A stretch of DNA of 64,000 bases from Peribacillus alkalitolerans (GCF_010882125.1 NZ_JAAGVZ010000005.1:1-64000), one strand, 5' to 3'. Counted from the first letter of the stretch, positions 15,731 to 24,299 are shown. A program made the numbers and translations. The notes: generated from the sequence alone by a model not told the origin.

Positions 15731-16700
15731 AATCACTCGCTCTACCCCTTTTATCGATCACTTTACCCCCAATACCCTTCACTTTCTGTCCTTTTACCCT
15801 TCGCTTTTGGGCAAAATCTATTTTTTCCCACTTTTTGAACCGGATATCCTTTAATTAAGTGACATACCCATACTTTTTTCCATATATCCTTCACTAATCC
15901 GATTTATCATTCACTTTCAAACAGATGAATGACTCTTTGATTCCCTTATTATTTGATCTCCTCAAATTTTCCCTTCACTCTCTGCCTTTTATCATGCACT
16001 TCAGCCCCGATACCCTTCACTTTCTGTCCTTTAACCCTTCACTTTTCAAAATTTACCCTTCGCTTTTGGGCAAAATCTAATTTTTTCCCACTTTTTGAAC
16101 CGGATATCCTTTAATAAAGTGACATACCCATACTTTTTTCCATATATCCTTCACTAATCCGATTTATCATTCACTTTCAAACAGATGAATGACTCTTCGA
16201 TTCCCTTATTATTTGATCCCCTCCAATTTATCCTTCACTCTCTGCCTTTTATCATGCACTTCAGCCCCGATACCCTTCACTTTCTGTCCTTTAACCCTTC
16301 ACTTTTCAAAATTTACCCTTCGCTTTTGGGCAAAATCTAATTTTTTCCCACTTATTGAACCGGATATCCTTTAATAAAGTGACATACCCATACTTTTTTC
16401 CATATATCCTTCACTTATCCGATTTATCATTCACTTTCAAACTGATGAATGACCCTATGATTCCCTTATTATTTGATCTCCTCCTTATCCTTCACTCTCT
16501 GCCTTTTATCATGCACTTCAGCCCCGATCCCCTTCACTTTCTGTCCTTTAACCCTTCACTTTTCAAAATTTACCCTTCGCTTTTGGACAAAATCTAATTT
16601 TTCCCCACTTTTTGAACCGGATATCCTTTTAAAACGTGACTTACCCATTCATTTTTCCATTTACCCTTCACTTATCCGGTTTATCATTCACTTTCCGCCA
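15731..16700. repeat. Tandem array, about 260-bp period, built of about 21-bp submotifs (array 1)
   Basis: The segment GGATATCC recurs at 15842, 16102, 16362 and 16619, giving periods of 260, 260 and 257 bp with very high identity. Within a unit, TATCCTTCACTTT-type motifs recur about every 21 bp (for example TTCACT-type sites at 15890, 15910, 15930, 15974, 15995, 16016, 16038, 16059). No open reading frame persists, because 260 is not a multiple of 3. The spacers are not unique, so this is not CRISPR. The complement (AGTGAAGGATA) matches the array at 34.4-35.2 kb. Nothing else is seen in 15540-16720 apart from an A/T-rich lead-in. Confidence 0.9.
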
Positions 16701-16720
16701 CAAAACACCCAAACCCAATA

Positions 16721-16747
16721 AAAAAACGGCCATATGGCCGTTTTTTT
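16721..16747. terminator. Terminator after ctpA
   Basis: AAAAAACGGCCATATGGCCGTTTTTT, a perfect palindrome with A and T runs on both sides, overlapping the ctpA stop region. Confidence 0.85.
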
Positions 16748-18203
16748 ATTTTTTCACTGTCTCAATTGCTTTTTGTAATTGTGTATCGTTGGAGATGATT
16801 TTTTCTCGGATTTTGCTCATGAGGATCATCGTTGTGTCTCCACTTACTTTGCCTGTTGCTTCTATTTTGTTGGCTTTTTGGAAATCTGTAACAGCCTTTT
16901 GTGTAGCTTCGTCAAAGTAGCCGTCAACTTTTCCTGGTTTATAGCCAACTGCAGTCAGCATTTCTTCAATAGCTTTTACTTCTGTACCTGTGGAAGTGAC
17001 TGTAAGTTCTTTTTCAGGCGAGATATATGGTAGGTTGGCGTAAGATGGAAGTGCAACTTTCACATCCGGCTCAATACCCTTTTTGTGAATCCAGTTTTCG
17101 TTTGGAGTCAGCCATTTTGCAGTTGTATATTTTATGTTTGAACCATCATCTAAATCGATTGCGGTTTGGACTGTTCCTTTACCGAATGTCTTTTCGCCAA
17201 CTAATGGAATTCCAGCAGCTTCTTTCAATGCACCGGCAACTATTTCTGAGGCACTTGCACTTCCATTGTCGATTAACACTGCGACTGGAACTTTTATTTT
17301 CTTTCCGCCTTTAGCTTTGTATACTTCTTTTTCACCATTACGGTACTCAACTGAAAGGATTTGTTTTCCTTCTGGAACGAACAAGTCAGAGATTTCTAAT
17401 GCTTGGTTTAAAATGCCTCCTGGATTTTGTCTTAAATCAAGGACTAGACCTTTCATGCCTTTACTTTCCAAATCGTTTACTGCCTTTAGTAGTTCTTCGT
17501 AAGTATGTTCAGAAAAACTTGTGATTTGGATGGTTGCAATTTTGTTTTCATCCATCTTTGAATAGACAGTCTCAAGCGGGATCGTATCACGTACAATTTC
17601 AACTTGCATCGGTTCTGAATTTTCCCCACGTTGAACCATTAACTGTACCTTAGTCCCTTTTTTCCCTCTAATTAGAGTCACAGCTTCAGTTGTGGACATG
17701 CCTTCTAGGCTTTTACCGTTTACGCTTAAAATGTAATCATAAGGTTTCAATCCAGCCTTCTCAGCAGGAGAACCTTTGATTGGCGCAACTATCATTATTT
17801 TTGAATCTTGGGTTTGGATTTCAGCACCAATCCCTTCAAAAGATGAAGAGATTTTTTCATGGAACCCTTGAGCTTCCTCTACATCCATATAAACTGAATA
17901 TGGGTCTTCCAGAGATTGAAGCATTCCTGTAATGGCTCCGCTGATTAATTTCGCATCATCTATGTCTGTGTAGTAATCTTTTTTAATTGTGTCGTAAGCC
18001 GAATATAGCTTACTAAATTCATTTCGCTGGTTAATCACTTGCTGGATTGGTTTTTCCCCATCTTCGCCAAACATGAGGGCAAAGGTTGTGATTCCCGCTG
18101 TTAGGAAGATAATAAGAAAAATCCCCATAACAAAATGGAACTTCTTAATTCTCATATACTTGTTACTTTGTTTCTGTTCTTCCACGGTTTGATTTTCTTC
18201 CAT
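16746..18203 (-). CDS. ctpA: S41-family carboxy-terminal processing protease
   Basis: 485 residues. A cytoplasmic N-tail, one TM (about 24-46), a PDZ domain (about 110-200: GIGAEIQTQDSKIMIVAPIKGSPAEKAGLKPYDYILSVNGKS), then the S41 protease core with LVLDLRQNPGG and a catalytic Ser317 (SASASE)/Lys342 (GKGTVQ) dyad. The last 60-70 residues form a PG_binding_1 domain (KAIEEMLTAVGYKPGKVDGYFDEATQKAVTDFQKAN). The protease acts outside the membrane; CtpA/CtpB relatives cleave regulatory or envelope proteins. It lies upstream of yodJ as in B. subtilis, which supports ctpA rather than the sporulation paralogue ctpB. Confidence 0.93.
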   Translation of the reverse strand: MEENQTVEEQKQSNKYMRIKKFHFVMGIFLIIFLTAGITTFALMFGEDGEKPIQQVINQRNEFSKLYSAYDTIKKDYYTDIDDAKLISGAITGMLQSLEDPYSVYMDVEEAQGFHEKISSSFEGIGAEIQTQDSKIMIVAPIKGSPAEKAGLKPYDYILSVNGKSLEGMSTTEAVTLIRGKKGTKVQLMVQRGENSEPMQVEIVRDTIPLETVYSKMDENKIATIQITSFSEHTYEELLKAVNDLESKGMKGLVLDLRQNPGGILNQALEISDLFVPEGKQILSVEYRNGEKEVYKAKGGKKIKVPVAVLIDNGSASASEIVAGALKEAAGIPLVGEKTFGKGTVQTAIDLDDGSNIKYTTAKWLTPNENWIHKKGIEPDVKVALPSYANLPYISPEKELTVTSTGTEVKAIEEMLTAVGYKPGKVDGYFDEATQKAVTDFQKANKIEATGKVSGDTTMILMSKIREKIISNDTQLQKAIETVKK

Positions 18204-18275
18204 AATTCCACCACTTTCATAAGTGCCATGCTCTTTATATCATTATTAAACAAATTTCGAATATAGGAAAGTATT

Positions 18276-19124
18276 TTATACCTGCTTGACCAATTTGAAG
18301 TACTCTTCTAATGTGAGTTTCTTTTCATAAATGACCTTTGCCACATCTTGTCCTACATATCGGAAGTGCCATGGTTCAAACTTATATCGAGTCACCGTTT
18401 CTTTCCCTTCCGGATAACGTAGAATAAATCCATATAAATGTGCGTTATTGGCAAGCCAATTGCCTTCAGCGACATTTTTAAAGTCCTGTGTCAATTCTAG
18501 GTTTACCGACTTACTGGAAATGTCCATGGCCAGTCCAGTCTGATGTTCACTTTGACCTGGGAAAGCTACAGCTTCAATTGCTTTTGCTTCGCCTACTTTT
18601 GAGATTTCATTATCTAATATGATAGCTTGTCTCTCGTATGAACGGTATCCAGATACCGCGAACAACTCTATACCATTGACTTTTGCCCCTAGAAAGAGTG
18701 CTTCTAAAGCCTGTGCTGCTTCCTCTCTCATTAATGATTTCTCCAATTTTTCTTCTCCGAAAGAAAATGGGACATTAGGTTTCACTAAATCAGTTGGAAT
18801 GTAGTTTTCTGTCAATGAATACTCTTTGTTAACAAGAGCCACAATGTTTTCAGGATTATTGATCACCATTTTGCCATCTACGACTGTCGTATCATTGAAA
18901 TATTCTTCGGGTAATGTTAAGACTTCTTCTTCTGGTTGAACTGTTGTTTCATCGTCTTCTGTTTCACTTGTTTTGTCATCTTGCTCTTGCGGTACTTGAA
19001 CTTGTCCATCATTTTTAACTATCATTTTTTTTTCCGAATCTTTATTTACATAATAATTATACAATTGGCATCCGCTCAAGCTTGTTACTACAAGAAGAAC
19101 GATGAGTAACCTTACTAATTTCAT
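18276..19124 (-). CDS. yodJ: D-alanyl-D-alanine carboxypeptidase lipoprotein (VanY family)
   Basis: 282 residues from the ATG at 19124 (AAGGGTGATG upstream). Lipobox SLSGC (Cys19), an acidic linker (about 35-75), then a VanY/M15B domain with SGYRSYERQ, the zinc motif SEHQTGLAMDIS (H...D) and PWHFRYVG (the third ligand His). It trims the terminal D-Ala from peptidoglycan stem peptides at the outer face of the membrane. The order ctpA-yodJ-deoD is that of B. subtilis. Confidence 0.92.
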   Translation of the reverse strand: MKLVRLLIVLLVVTSLSGCQLYNYYVNKDSEKKMIVKNDGQVQVPQEQDDKTSETEDDETTVQPEEEVLTLPEEYFNDTTVVDGKMVINNPENIVALVNKEYSLTENYIPTDLVKPNVPFSFGEEKLEKSLMREEAAQALEALFLGAKVNGIELFAVSGYRSYERQAIILDNEISKVGEAKAIEAVAFPGQSEHQTGLAMDISSKSVNLELTQDFKNVAEGNWLANNAHLYGFILRYPEGKETVTRYKFEPWHFRYVGQDVAKVIYEKKLTLEEYFKLVKQV

Positions 19125-19230
19125 GTTGGCATCACCCTTCGTTATGAAAAATACACTTCCCCATTTTATCACTTATCGCTTAAATAGTAACATAATATTT
19201 ACTGAATGGTACTATACTCATATCCATCCA

Positions 19231-19280
19231 AAAAAATCCGTTATTCCAGCGTTACAAGCGCAGAAAATAACGGATTTTTT
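19231..19280. terminator. Terminator after deoD
   Basis: AAATCCGTTATT pairs with AATAACGGATTT around a 21-nt loop; T-rich on both sides, ending just past the deoD stop. Confidence 0.8.
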
Positions 19281-19286
19281 ATATTA

Positions 19287-19991
19287 CTAGTCTTGAATCG
19301 CAGCTTCAAGTGCGACTTCAATCATTTCGTTGAAAGTCATTTGTCTTTCTTCAGCTGAAGTTTCTTCACCTGTAAGAATGTGATCGCTAACAGTCAACAC
19401 GGAAAGAGCTTGCACATCGAATTTAGCTGCAATCGTATAAAGTGCACTAGTTTCCATTTCTACTGCCAAAATTTTATATTTCGCCCATTTTTCGAAATCT
19501 GCATTGTCATTATAGAAGGAATCTGCAGTGAAAACACTACCTACCTTCAGGTTAAGACCTTTTGCCACTCCAGCATCATATGCTTTTTTCAGCAAATCAA
19601 AATCAGCAGTTGGCGCATAATCAACACCACCAAAAGTTAATCTGTTGATTTGGCTATCAGTGGAAGATGTCATTGCAAGTATTACATCCCTTACATTTAC
19701 ATCCTTTTGGATTGCTCCACATGTACCAACACGAATCAATTTTTTCACATCGTAGCTGCTAATTAATTCATTAATATAGATTGAAATGCTTGGTACTCCC
19801 ATTCCAGTCCCTTGTACTGAGACTTTCTTTCCTTTATACGTACCGGTGTAACCAAACATGTTGCGTACTTCATTATATAATTTAGGTTCTTCTAAAAATG
19901 TTTCTGCAATATATTTAGCTCGGAGAGGATCTCCAGGTAAAAGAACTGTTTCAGCGATATCACCAGGTTTTGCTCCAATATGTACACTCAT
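19287..19991 (-). CDS. deoD: Purine nucleoside phosphorylase, DeoD type
   Basis: 234 residues, the normal DeoD length, from the ATG at 19991 after AAGGAGG. Motifs: [30 protein letters not shown], the phosphate-binding [32 protein letters not shown] (substrate Glu-Met-Glu) and TVSDHI (catalytic Asp). It cleaves purine (deoxy)nucleosides with phosphate for salvage in the cytoplasm. Monocistronic with its own terminator. Confidence 0.97.
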   Translation of the reverse strand: MSVHIGAKPGDIAETVLLPGDPLRAKYIAETFLEEPKLYNEVRNMFGYTGTYKGKKVSVQGTGMGVPSISIYINELISSYDVKKLIRVGTCGAIQKDVNVRDVILAMTSSTDSQINRLTFGGVDYAPTADFDLLKKAYDAGVAKGLNLKVGSVFTADSFYNDNADFEKWAKYKILAVEMETSALYTIAAKFDVQALSVLTVSDHILTGEETSAEERQMTFNEMIEVALEAAIQD

Positions 19992-20127
19992 TTTTATTTC
20001 CTCCTTTTTATCATGAGAGCTACAATACAATACTATACCACATTCAATTCACGGAAAAACAGATAATTATTCTCCACTCCAATTATTGTTTTTCGAAAGG
20101 CAATGTAATATTCCTATAAAACGAATC

Positions 20128-20134
20128 CATACTA
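20128..20134 (+). promoter_or_regulatory. Possible forespore-type -10 upstream of the 20165 gene
   Basis: CATACTA matches sigma-F/sigma-G -10 elements; a weak -35 (GTAATA) lies 17 bases upstream. The -35 is poor, so this is tentative. Confidence 0.3.
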
Positions 20135-20164
20135 AAGAAGAACCAAATCTAAGGAGGTATAACT

Positions 20165-20317
20165 ATGGGAAAAAAACACCGCAATCGGGTTAACTCACCA
20201 AAAAAGAACAATCATATACCTGCTGAGGCCATCATTGCTGAACAAGAGGCTCATGGTAAAGAATACTCTGCAAAAGGTCGTAAAAACGGACCTGGACATA
20301 ATCAAGAAGTTCGATAA
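20165..20317 (+). CDS. Small basic protein, 50 residues, possibly spore-related
   Basis: Begins MGKKHRNRVNSPKKNNHIPA and ends KGRKNGPGHNQEVR; rich in Lys, Arg, Asn and His, hydrophilic, with a central helix (EAIIAEQEAHGKEY). A strong AAGGAGG sits 8 bases before the ATG and a terminator follows directly. The composition resembles minor small spore proteins, but no named family was recognised. It is convergent with yodL. Confidence 0.8.
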   Translation: MGKKHRNRVNSPKKNNHIPAEAIIAEQEAHGKEYSAKGRKNGPGHNQEVR

Positions 20318-20333
20318 CATAGCATAAAAGAAG

Positions 20334-20363
20334 ACCCCGAACCGTATTAAAGCGGTTCGGGGT
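20334..20363. terminator. Bidirectional terminator
   Basis: ACCCCGAACCG and CGGTTCGGGGT form an 11-bp stem with an 8-nt loop between the stops at 20317 (+) and 20389 (-). Confidence 0.88.
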
Positions 20364-20388
20364 TATTATTTTTGTTTTGTTAGTCAGA

Positions 20389-20709
20389 TTAACACACATG
20401 TAATCTATGTATGATTTTCCATCCGCCAATGCATAACTTATAATAAGTTTTTCCTTTTATGCCTTCATCAATTAATACAATGTCCCCAGTGGTTATGTAT
20501 CGTGCTTGATAATCCTTTGGTATTCGGTCAGCAACATTGAATTTCCCAAACACTGCTTCAATTGCCTCTGTATGAGAATCAGCTTCCACATTTAAACGGT
20601 ACACCTGTTGATAGCCTCGTTTTTGCCCATATGCATTCGTCTGAAAGATCGTTATGTCGAAGAAACAGTCCGTTTCCAATGTCTTTCGTTTTACAAGTCC
20701 TTTAAGCAC
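20389..20709 (-). CDS. yodL: YodL-like morphology protein
   Basis: 106 residues with a GTG start 6 bases after GGCGGGGAA. The domain has FDITIFQTNAYGQKRGYQQVYRLNVEA, FNVADRIPKDYQARYITTGDIVLIDEG and TYYKLCIGGWKI, the YodL-like pattern. In B. subtilis YodL is made during sporulation and, when overproduced, alters cell shape through MreB. The place between deoD and the yozD/yodN genes agrees. The role here is inferred from homology and synteny. Confidence 0.82.
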   Translation of the reverse strand: MLKGLVKRKTLETDCFFDITIFQTNAYGQKRGYQQVYRLNVEADSHTEAIEAVFGKFNVADRIPKDYQARYITTGDIVLIDEGIKGKTYYKLCIGGWKIIHRLHVC

Positions 20710-20885
20710 TTTGGGTTCCCCGCCTTCTATCCAGAATAACTATAGATAAAATTAGGGAAAGCGCTTGTCGAATCCTTTATCGGAACAACACTATTTTTGT
20801 CGAGTCATAAAAAAAACACAAAATGATCTTTTACTCCTACCCTTCTACGGGATTATTCAATTTTTAAAAATTTCACACCTACAAA

Positions 20886-20912
20886 AAACCTGCCGATTTA
20901 CTCAGCAGGTTT
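20886..20912 (-). terminator. Terminator after spo0M
   Basis: On the minus strand ACCTGCTGAGTAAATCGGCAGGT followed by TTTTTT; it closes the small protein-kinase-spo0M operon. Confidence 0.85.
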
Positions 20913-20928
20913 CATTTTATAGATGTTC

Positions 20929-21699
20929 TTATGCATATTTCGAAATTAATGTATTGATTTTGGATGCTAAGTTAGGAATGTCATTTTTTGTAATGGTTGT
21001 AGCGACACGCGTTTCATCCATTTCCAAAGCTTCAGCAAATAATCCAGCTAAACCTCTTGCACGTCGATCGATTTCAAAATAAACATCTGCCGAGTCAAGG
21101 TTGTTTTGGAAGTATACAAGTTCTAATTCATCTAGTTTCCCACGGTATGCCCCGCTGTATGGAACGAATTCGAATTCTTGAATATACGGCTGCCTTCCAC
21201 GAAACTTTGCTGGTGCAGCCTCACAATCACTGTTACGGAGTTTGAAGCCAAGGTCAGTCAATGCTAGGAATAATGAGTGAATGAGCTCATTTGGTTGAAC
21301 TTTAATATAATCAGCATCTTTAGGGTCTACAGCATTTTTGATGTCTAATCCTGTTGCTACCCATACCTTTGTCGAACCGTATGTTAATGGAGTATCCATA
21401 GGAAGATTAAAGCTAAAAGGAAAAACCTTTTTCTCATTTGCTCCGATCGTAAATGGTTCATTAATTCGCACTCGTTCAATGGTAGCAGTTTGTGTATATT
21501 TTTTATCATCATGCTCTTTAATGTATGTAGTATTCAATGTGAGGTAGATTTCATCAATTGATTGATCAACATTACCTCCGACAATCTCAACATGTCCTTG
21601 GACCTTTTCTCCTGGAAGGAATGTGTCCTTTTCTAATCTAGTATCGACCTTTGCATTTCCAATACCCATAGTGGCTAAAAATTTGTTAAACATTGACAT
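20929..21699 (-). CDS. spo0M: Sporulation-control protein Spo0M (arrestin-like)
   Basis: 256 residues. Two arrestin-like beta-sandwich halves: KVDTRLEKDTFLPGEKVQGHVEIVGG, IDEIYLTLNTTYIKE, then FPFSFNLPMDTPLTYGSTKVWVATGLDI, followed by the Spo0M C-part with RRARGLAGLFAEALEMDETRVATTI. In B. subtilis Spo0M influences sporulation and cell-cycle processes, and its gene belongs to the sigma-W regulon. The start (AGGAGG, 8 bases) lies inside the 3' end of the kinase gene (14-bp overlap), so translation is coupled. A sigma-W-like promoter stands at the head of this operon (22701-22726). Confidence 0.93.
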   Translation of the reverse strand: MSMFNKFLATMGIGNAKVDTRLEKDTFLPGEKVQGHVEIVGGNVDQSIDEIYLTLNTTYIKEHDDKKYTQTATIERVRINEPFTIGANEKKVFPFSFNLPMDTPLTYGSTKVWVATGLDIKNAVDPKDADYIKVQPNELIHSLFLALTDLGFKLRNSDCEAAPAKFRGRQPYIQEFEFVPYSGAYRGKLDELELVYFQNNLDSADVYFEIDRRARGLAGLFAEALEMDETRVATTITKNDIPNLASKINTLISKYA

Positions 21700-22483
21700 G
21701 AATATTTCCTCCTAATAATTTTGTATCTACATAAGATATTGCTGTTTCTGTCGATTCAAAAGCAGGTTCTACCATTAATAGCTTTTTAATGAAGGTTATT
21801 GCATCGTCCGAGATTGGCAATTCTTCATGCCAGCTTTTTTCCTTTTGAAGAGAAGGTTCATACGATGAATATAAAAGGAACAGAAAAAAATGCCCTATGC
21901 CCCATAAATCACTTACATATGATGCTTCTTTCTTCGGATTTTCAGTAATTATGCTTGTGGTAATCACTGGTTTTGTTGCCAATCCAAAATCAATGACGAA
22001 TAATTGATTACCGTCCGTCAAGATGTTAGGGATTCTTAAGTCTCTATGGATGATATTTTTATTATGAAGATACTGAACGATTTCTAACAATTCCCTCACA
22101 ATATGAAGCGATTCTAAAAAGGTATATGATTTTCCTTCTTGAAAAATCAAATCATCGAACGTTTTTCCTTCTACTTTTTCCATAATGTAAAAAGGAAATT
22201 GATTGATGTGACCTGATTCAACGATTTTTGGTATAGAAGGATGGCTCAACTCTTGAAGAATCGATTTCTCAACTTCAAAAAAAGCCTTTGCTTCCTTTGA
22301 TTTTGCTCTTTTTTTTCGAAGTCGTTTCAGAACATAAGACTTTTTATCACATTTATTTAATAATAAATAAGTTTTTCCATAACCACCTAAAGCGAGCTCA
22401 GTTTGATATTCCCATTTTTCATGGTTAGAAAAATAATTGGCGAATAACTGGTCTGCACTATTCTCACTAAAAATGAATCTCAT
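21686..22483 (-). CDS. Hanks-type Ser/Thr protein kinase, cytoplasmic (PrkD-like)
   Basis: 265 residues, one kinase domain without TM or PASTA repeats. Gly loop LGGYGKTY (32-39), catalytic Lys53 (VLKRL), alpha-C Glu near 70-72, catalytic loop HRDLRIPN (His146, Asp148, Asn153; Arg replaces the common Lys150) and DFGLA (Asp165). All key residues are present, so it is probably active. The start codon overlaps the stop of a 57-residue basic protein by 1 nt, and its 3' end overlaps spo0M by 14 bp. The linkage makes the small protein or Spo0M candidate substrates; this is inference. Confidence 0.9.
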   Translation of the reverse strand: MRFIFSENSADQLFANYFSNHEKWEYQTELALGGYGKTYLLLNKCDKKSYVLKRLRKKRAKSKEAKAFFEVEKSILQELSHPSIPKIVESGHINQFPFYIMEKVEGKTFDDLIFQEGKSYTFLESLHIVRELLEIVQYLHNKNIIHRDLRIPNILTDGNQLFVIDFGLATKPVITTSIITENPKKEASYVSDLWGIGHFFLFLLYSSYEPSLQKEKSWHEELPISDDAITFIKKLLMVEPAFESTETAISYVDTKLLGGNIHVNV

Positions 22484-22656
22484 TAGCTACTGAAAAAGCT
22501 ATGGGAACTCTTAAAAATACTCTTTTTATGTTTTTTCTTATAATGTTTGTATCCATATTGAGAATGCTTATTAGAATACCCATGTTTAAAATTGCTACTC
22601 GAATATTTACCGTGATGCTTCATTCCCAAAAGTGTTTTGATCAATTGTTTTAACAA
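22483..22656 (-). CDS. 57-residue His/Lys/Ser/Tyr-rich protein heading the kinase-spo0M operon
   Basis: TTG start at 22656 with AAAAGGAGAGG 6 bases upstream; the TAA shares one base with the kinase ATG. After a short hydrophobic start (MLKQLIKTLLGM) the chain is strongly basic: 13 Lys, 7 His, 11 Ser and 5 Tyr, with repeats of HGYSNKHSQYGYKHYKKKH. It has no Cys, Asp or Glu. No family was recognised; the composition recalls Lys/His/Ser-rich spore-coat proteins and cationic peptides. The tight coupling to an active-looking kinase suggests a substrate or partner. Confidence 0.82.
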   Translation of the reverse strand: MLKQLIKTLLGMKHHGKYSSSNFKHGYSNKHSQYGYKHYKKKHKKSIFKSSHSFFSS

Positions 22657-22700
22657 AGGAAACCTCTCCTTTTCATCTCAATTACTTTCCATACATTTAA

Positions 22701-22726
22701 TACGCCTCATGAACGAAAAGGTTTCA
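22701..22726 (-). promoter_or_regulatory. Sigma-W-like (ECF) promoter of the small protein-kinase-spo0M operon
   Basis: On the minus strand TGAAAC (22726-22721), a 16-nt spacer, and CGTA (22704-22701), matching the sigma-W consensus TGAAAC-N16-CGTA exactly. It lies 45 bp before the TTG start. spo0M is a known sigma-W target in B. subtilis, which supports the call. Confidence 0.8.
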
Positions 22727-22757
22727 TTATGTAATAAAATTCTTTACAGTTCCACAT

Positions 22758-22780
22758 GAAAAACGACGGCTAAACCGTCG
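22758..22780 (-). terminator. Terminator after yozD
   Basis: On the minus strand CGACGG-TTTAG-CCGTCG followed by TTTTT. Confidence 0.8.
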
Positions 22781-22814
22781 CTATTTTCAAGATGGTAGGG
22801 CATACTCGAGTTCA

Positions 22815-22985
22815 TTACTCCTCAATTTCTTCATCTATGATGCATTTCTCGATCAAATATTCAAAGGTGATGTCTGCAATTTCTTCTAATTCTTCCTCTG
22901 TTGGAACGTATCCACGCCTTGTTAGTTCTTGAAAAAAGAACTCAGCAATTTCTTCCGTGTCGATAAAAACTTCGATTTCACGCAA
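22815..22985 (-). CDS. yozD: YozD-like small acidic protein
   Basis: 56 residues with a TTG start 7 bases after AAAGGGGGCG. Sequence: REIEVFIDTEEIAEFFFQEL, then TRRGYVPTEEELEEIADITF and a very acidic end (IIDEEIEE). The pattern and the position between yodL and yodN fit YozD of B. subtilis, whose function is unknown. Its own terminator follows 35 bp after the stop. Confidence 0.8.
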   Translation of the reverse strand: MREIEVFIDTEEIAEFFFQELTRRGYVPTEEELEEIADITFEYLIEKCIIDEEIEE

Positions 22986-23065
22986 ACTTGATCGCCCCCT
23001 TTACTTAAGTTGTATGAGCATAGGAAACCCTTTATTCCGTTATTAGAAATTGTGATGGGATTACT

Positions 23066-23782
23066 TCATTTGGATGAAGAGTTTTTCGGAGTTTTATATA
23101 GTTCGGAGGAAAGTTTTTTTATTTTGTTTAATACTAGTCCCTTTACTTTTTTGTATTCTTCATCACCAAATGTTTCATATAAAAATAGGTAATCATTATA
23201 TAAATCAAGCAAACCATCAATCATTTGCTTTTTTTCGTATCTTTCCTGCAATTGTTCTTTTTCAGCTTTCCTAGTATTAAAGGTAGAAGTAGGATTTATC
23301 TCTTTTTTTCCCGTGTTTTTGTTTATTGGGAATAGTAAACCTAATTTTTGAATGAATGTATCTGCGCTTTCTGCATCTGCAACAAGTGTTAGTTCCTCTT
23401 CGTGGGCTTCCAACCATTCTCCATCAGAAATTCTTGAGAGTTCATATATTACATCCTCCCAAGCGTTTTCCTTGTATCTCCAAATTTCGGTTCTAAATCC
23501 GACAACCTTAAAATAATCTTGCCCATACCCATCTACTGAAACTAAATCACCAAAGAAAAACTTATATTCGATATCTATTTTCTCTGATTCATGAAGGATT
23601 TCTCCTTCAAATTCGCTAATATGCTGCAAGGTCGACTCCATGTATAGGCCTTCACTATGATTGACTTCATATACATATGCCCCGTCAATGAATTGTACAT
23701 CTGTAATATTGCCAACAGTACCATACATAATGATGACTACAGTATCACCCTTATTGAATTTAGGTTTTTTCTTCTTCGCCAT
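23066..23782 (-). CDS. yodN: YodN-like protein
   Basis: 238 residues from the ATG at 23782 (GAGAGG 9 bases upstream). The N-half is beta-rich with a KOW/SH3-like start (KFNKGDTVVIIMYGTVGNITDVQFIDGAYVYEVN) and VSVDGYGQDYFKVVGFRTEIW; the C-third is a charged helical region (KAEKEQLQERYEKKQMIDGLLDLYNDYLFLYE). No catalytic motif is evident. The symbol rests on synteny (yozD-yodN-yozE) more than on known function, which is undefined. Confidence 0.75.
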   Translation of the reverse strand: MAKKKKPKFNKGDTVVIIMYGTVGNITDVQFIDGAYVYEVNHSEGLYMESTLQHISEFEGEILHESEKIDIEYKFFFGDLVSVDGYGQDYFKVVGFRTEIWRYKENAWEDVIYELSRISDGEWLEAHEEELTLVADAESADTFIQKLGLLFPINKNTGKKEINPTSTFNTRKAEKEQLQERYEKKQMIDGLLDLYNDYLFLYETFGDEEYKKVKGLVLNKIKKLSSELYKTPKNSSSK

Positions 23783-23960
23783 AGAAGACATCCTCTCGAC
23801 TCAACTCTAGTAGTTAGGTACGATATTATATGCAAAAAACAAACCGGACGTTATTAAAGAAAAGCGGAAGTGTGACGACCTATGATTGATAAGAATAGCG
23901 ATTTATCAATTATTGAACAAAACAGAGTTCTAAAAAAGGGCTCCTTATTTTCACAACAAG

Positions 23961-23986
23961 AAAAACCGAATCTGGGTAGTTTCGGT
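23961..23986 (-). terminator. Terminator after yozE
   Basis: On the minus strand ACCGAAAC-TACCCAG-ATTCGGT followed by TTTTC. Nothing coding is seen in 23783-23999. Confidence 0.65.
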
Positions 23987-23999
23987 CGTTTCAATTGGT

Positions 24000-24221
24000 T
24001 TATACAATTGTAATTTGTTTATATTTGTCCCAAGCTTCATCAAAAATCGCCATAGAAGGCAGATATTCTCCGTACATTTCTAAATACCTACTGATTTCGT
24101 CATAATCTTTTGATTGCTTTGGAAATCCATGATCTTCGTATGCTTCATTCGCAAATTTTGTTATGTCATCTTTTGCTTTTGGCTGCCTATATGTCATTAA
24201 AAACTGGTAAAATGTTTTCAT
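24000..24221 (-). CDS. yozE: YozE family protein
   Basis: 73 residues: MKTFYQFLMTYRQPKAKDDI, then FANEAYEDHGFPKQSKDYDEISRYLEMYGEYLPSMAIFDEAWDKY, the single-domain YozE_SAM_like fold at full length. The start follows GGAGTTTTAGC. Function unknown. It lies in the yodN-yozE-yokU-kamA order of B. subtilis, separated from yokU here by two extra small genes. Confidence 0.92.
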   Translation of the reverse strand: MKTFYQFLMTYRQPKAKDDITKFANEAYEDHGFPKQSKDYDEISRYLEMYGEYLPSMAIFDEAWDKYKQITIV

Positions 24222-24299
24222 GCTAAAACTCCTTACTGACTAATTCGTTTGAAATCTACTATAACGAATTTAGAATATGGAGTCTACTGATTTGAAAGA

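Noticed and set aside
15731-16700. CRISPR array
   Set aside because: The short motifs are degenerate, their intervening sequences repeat with the 260-bp unit rather than being unique spacers, and no cas gene is present.
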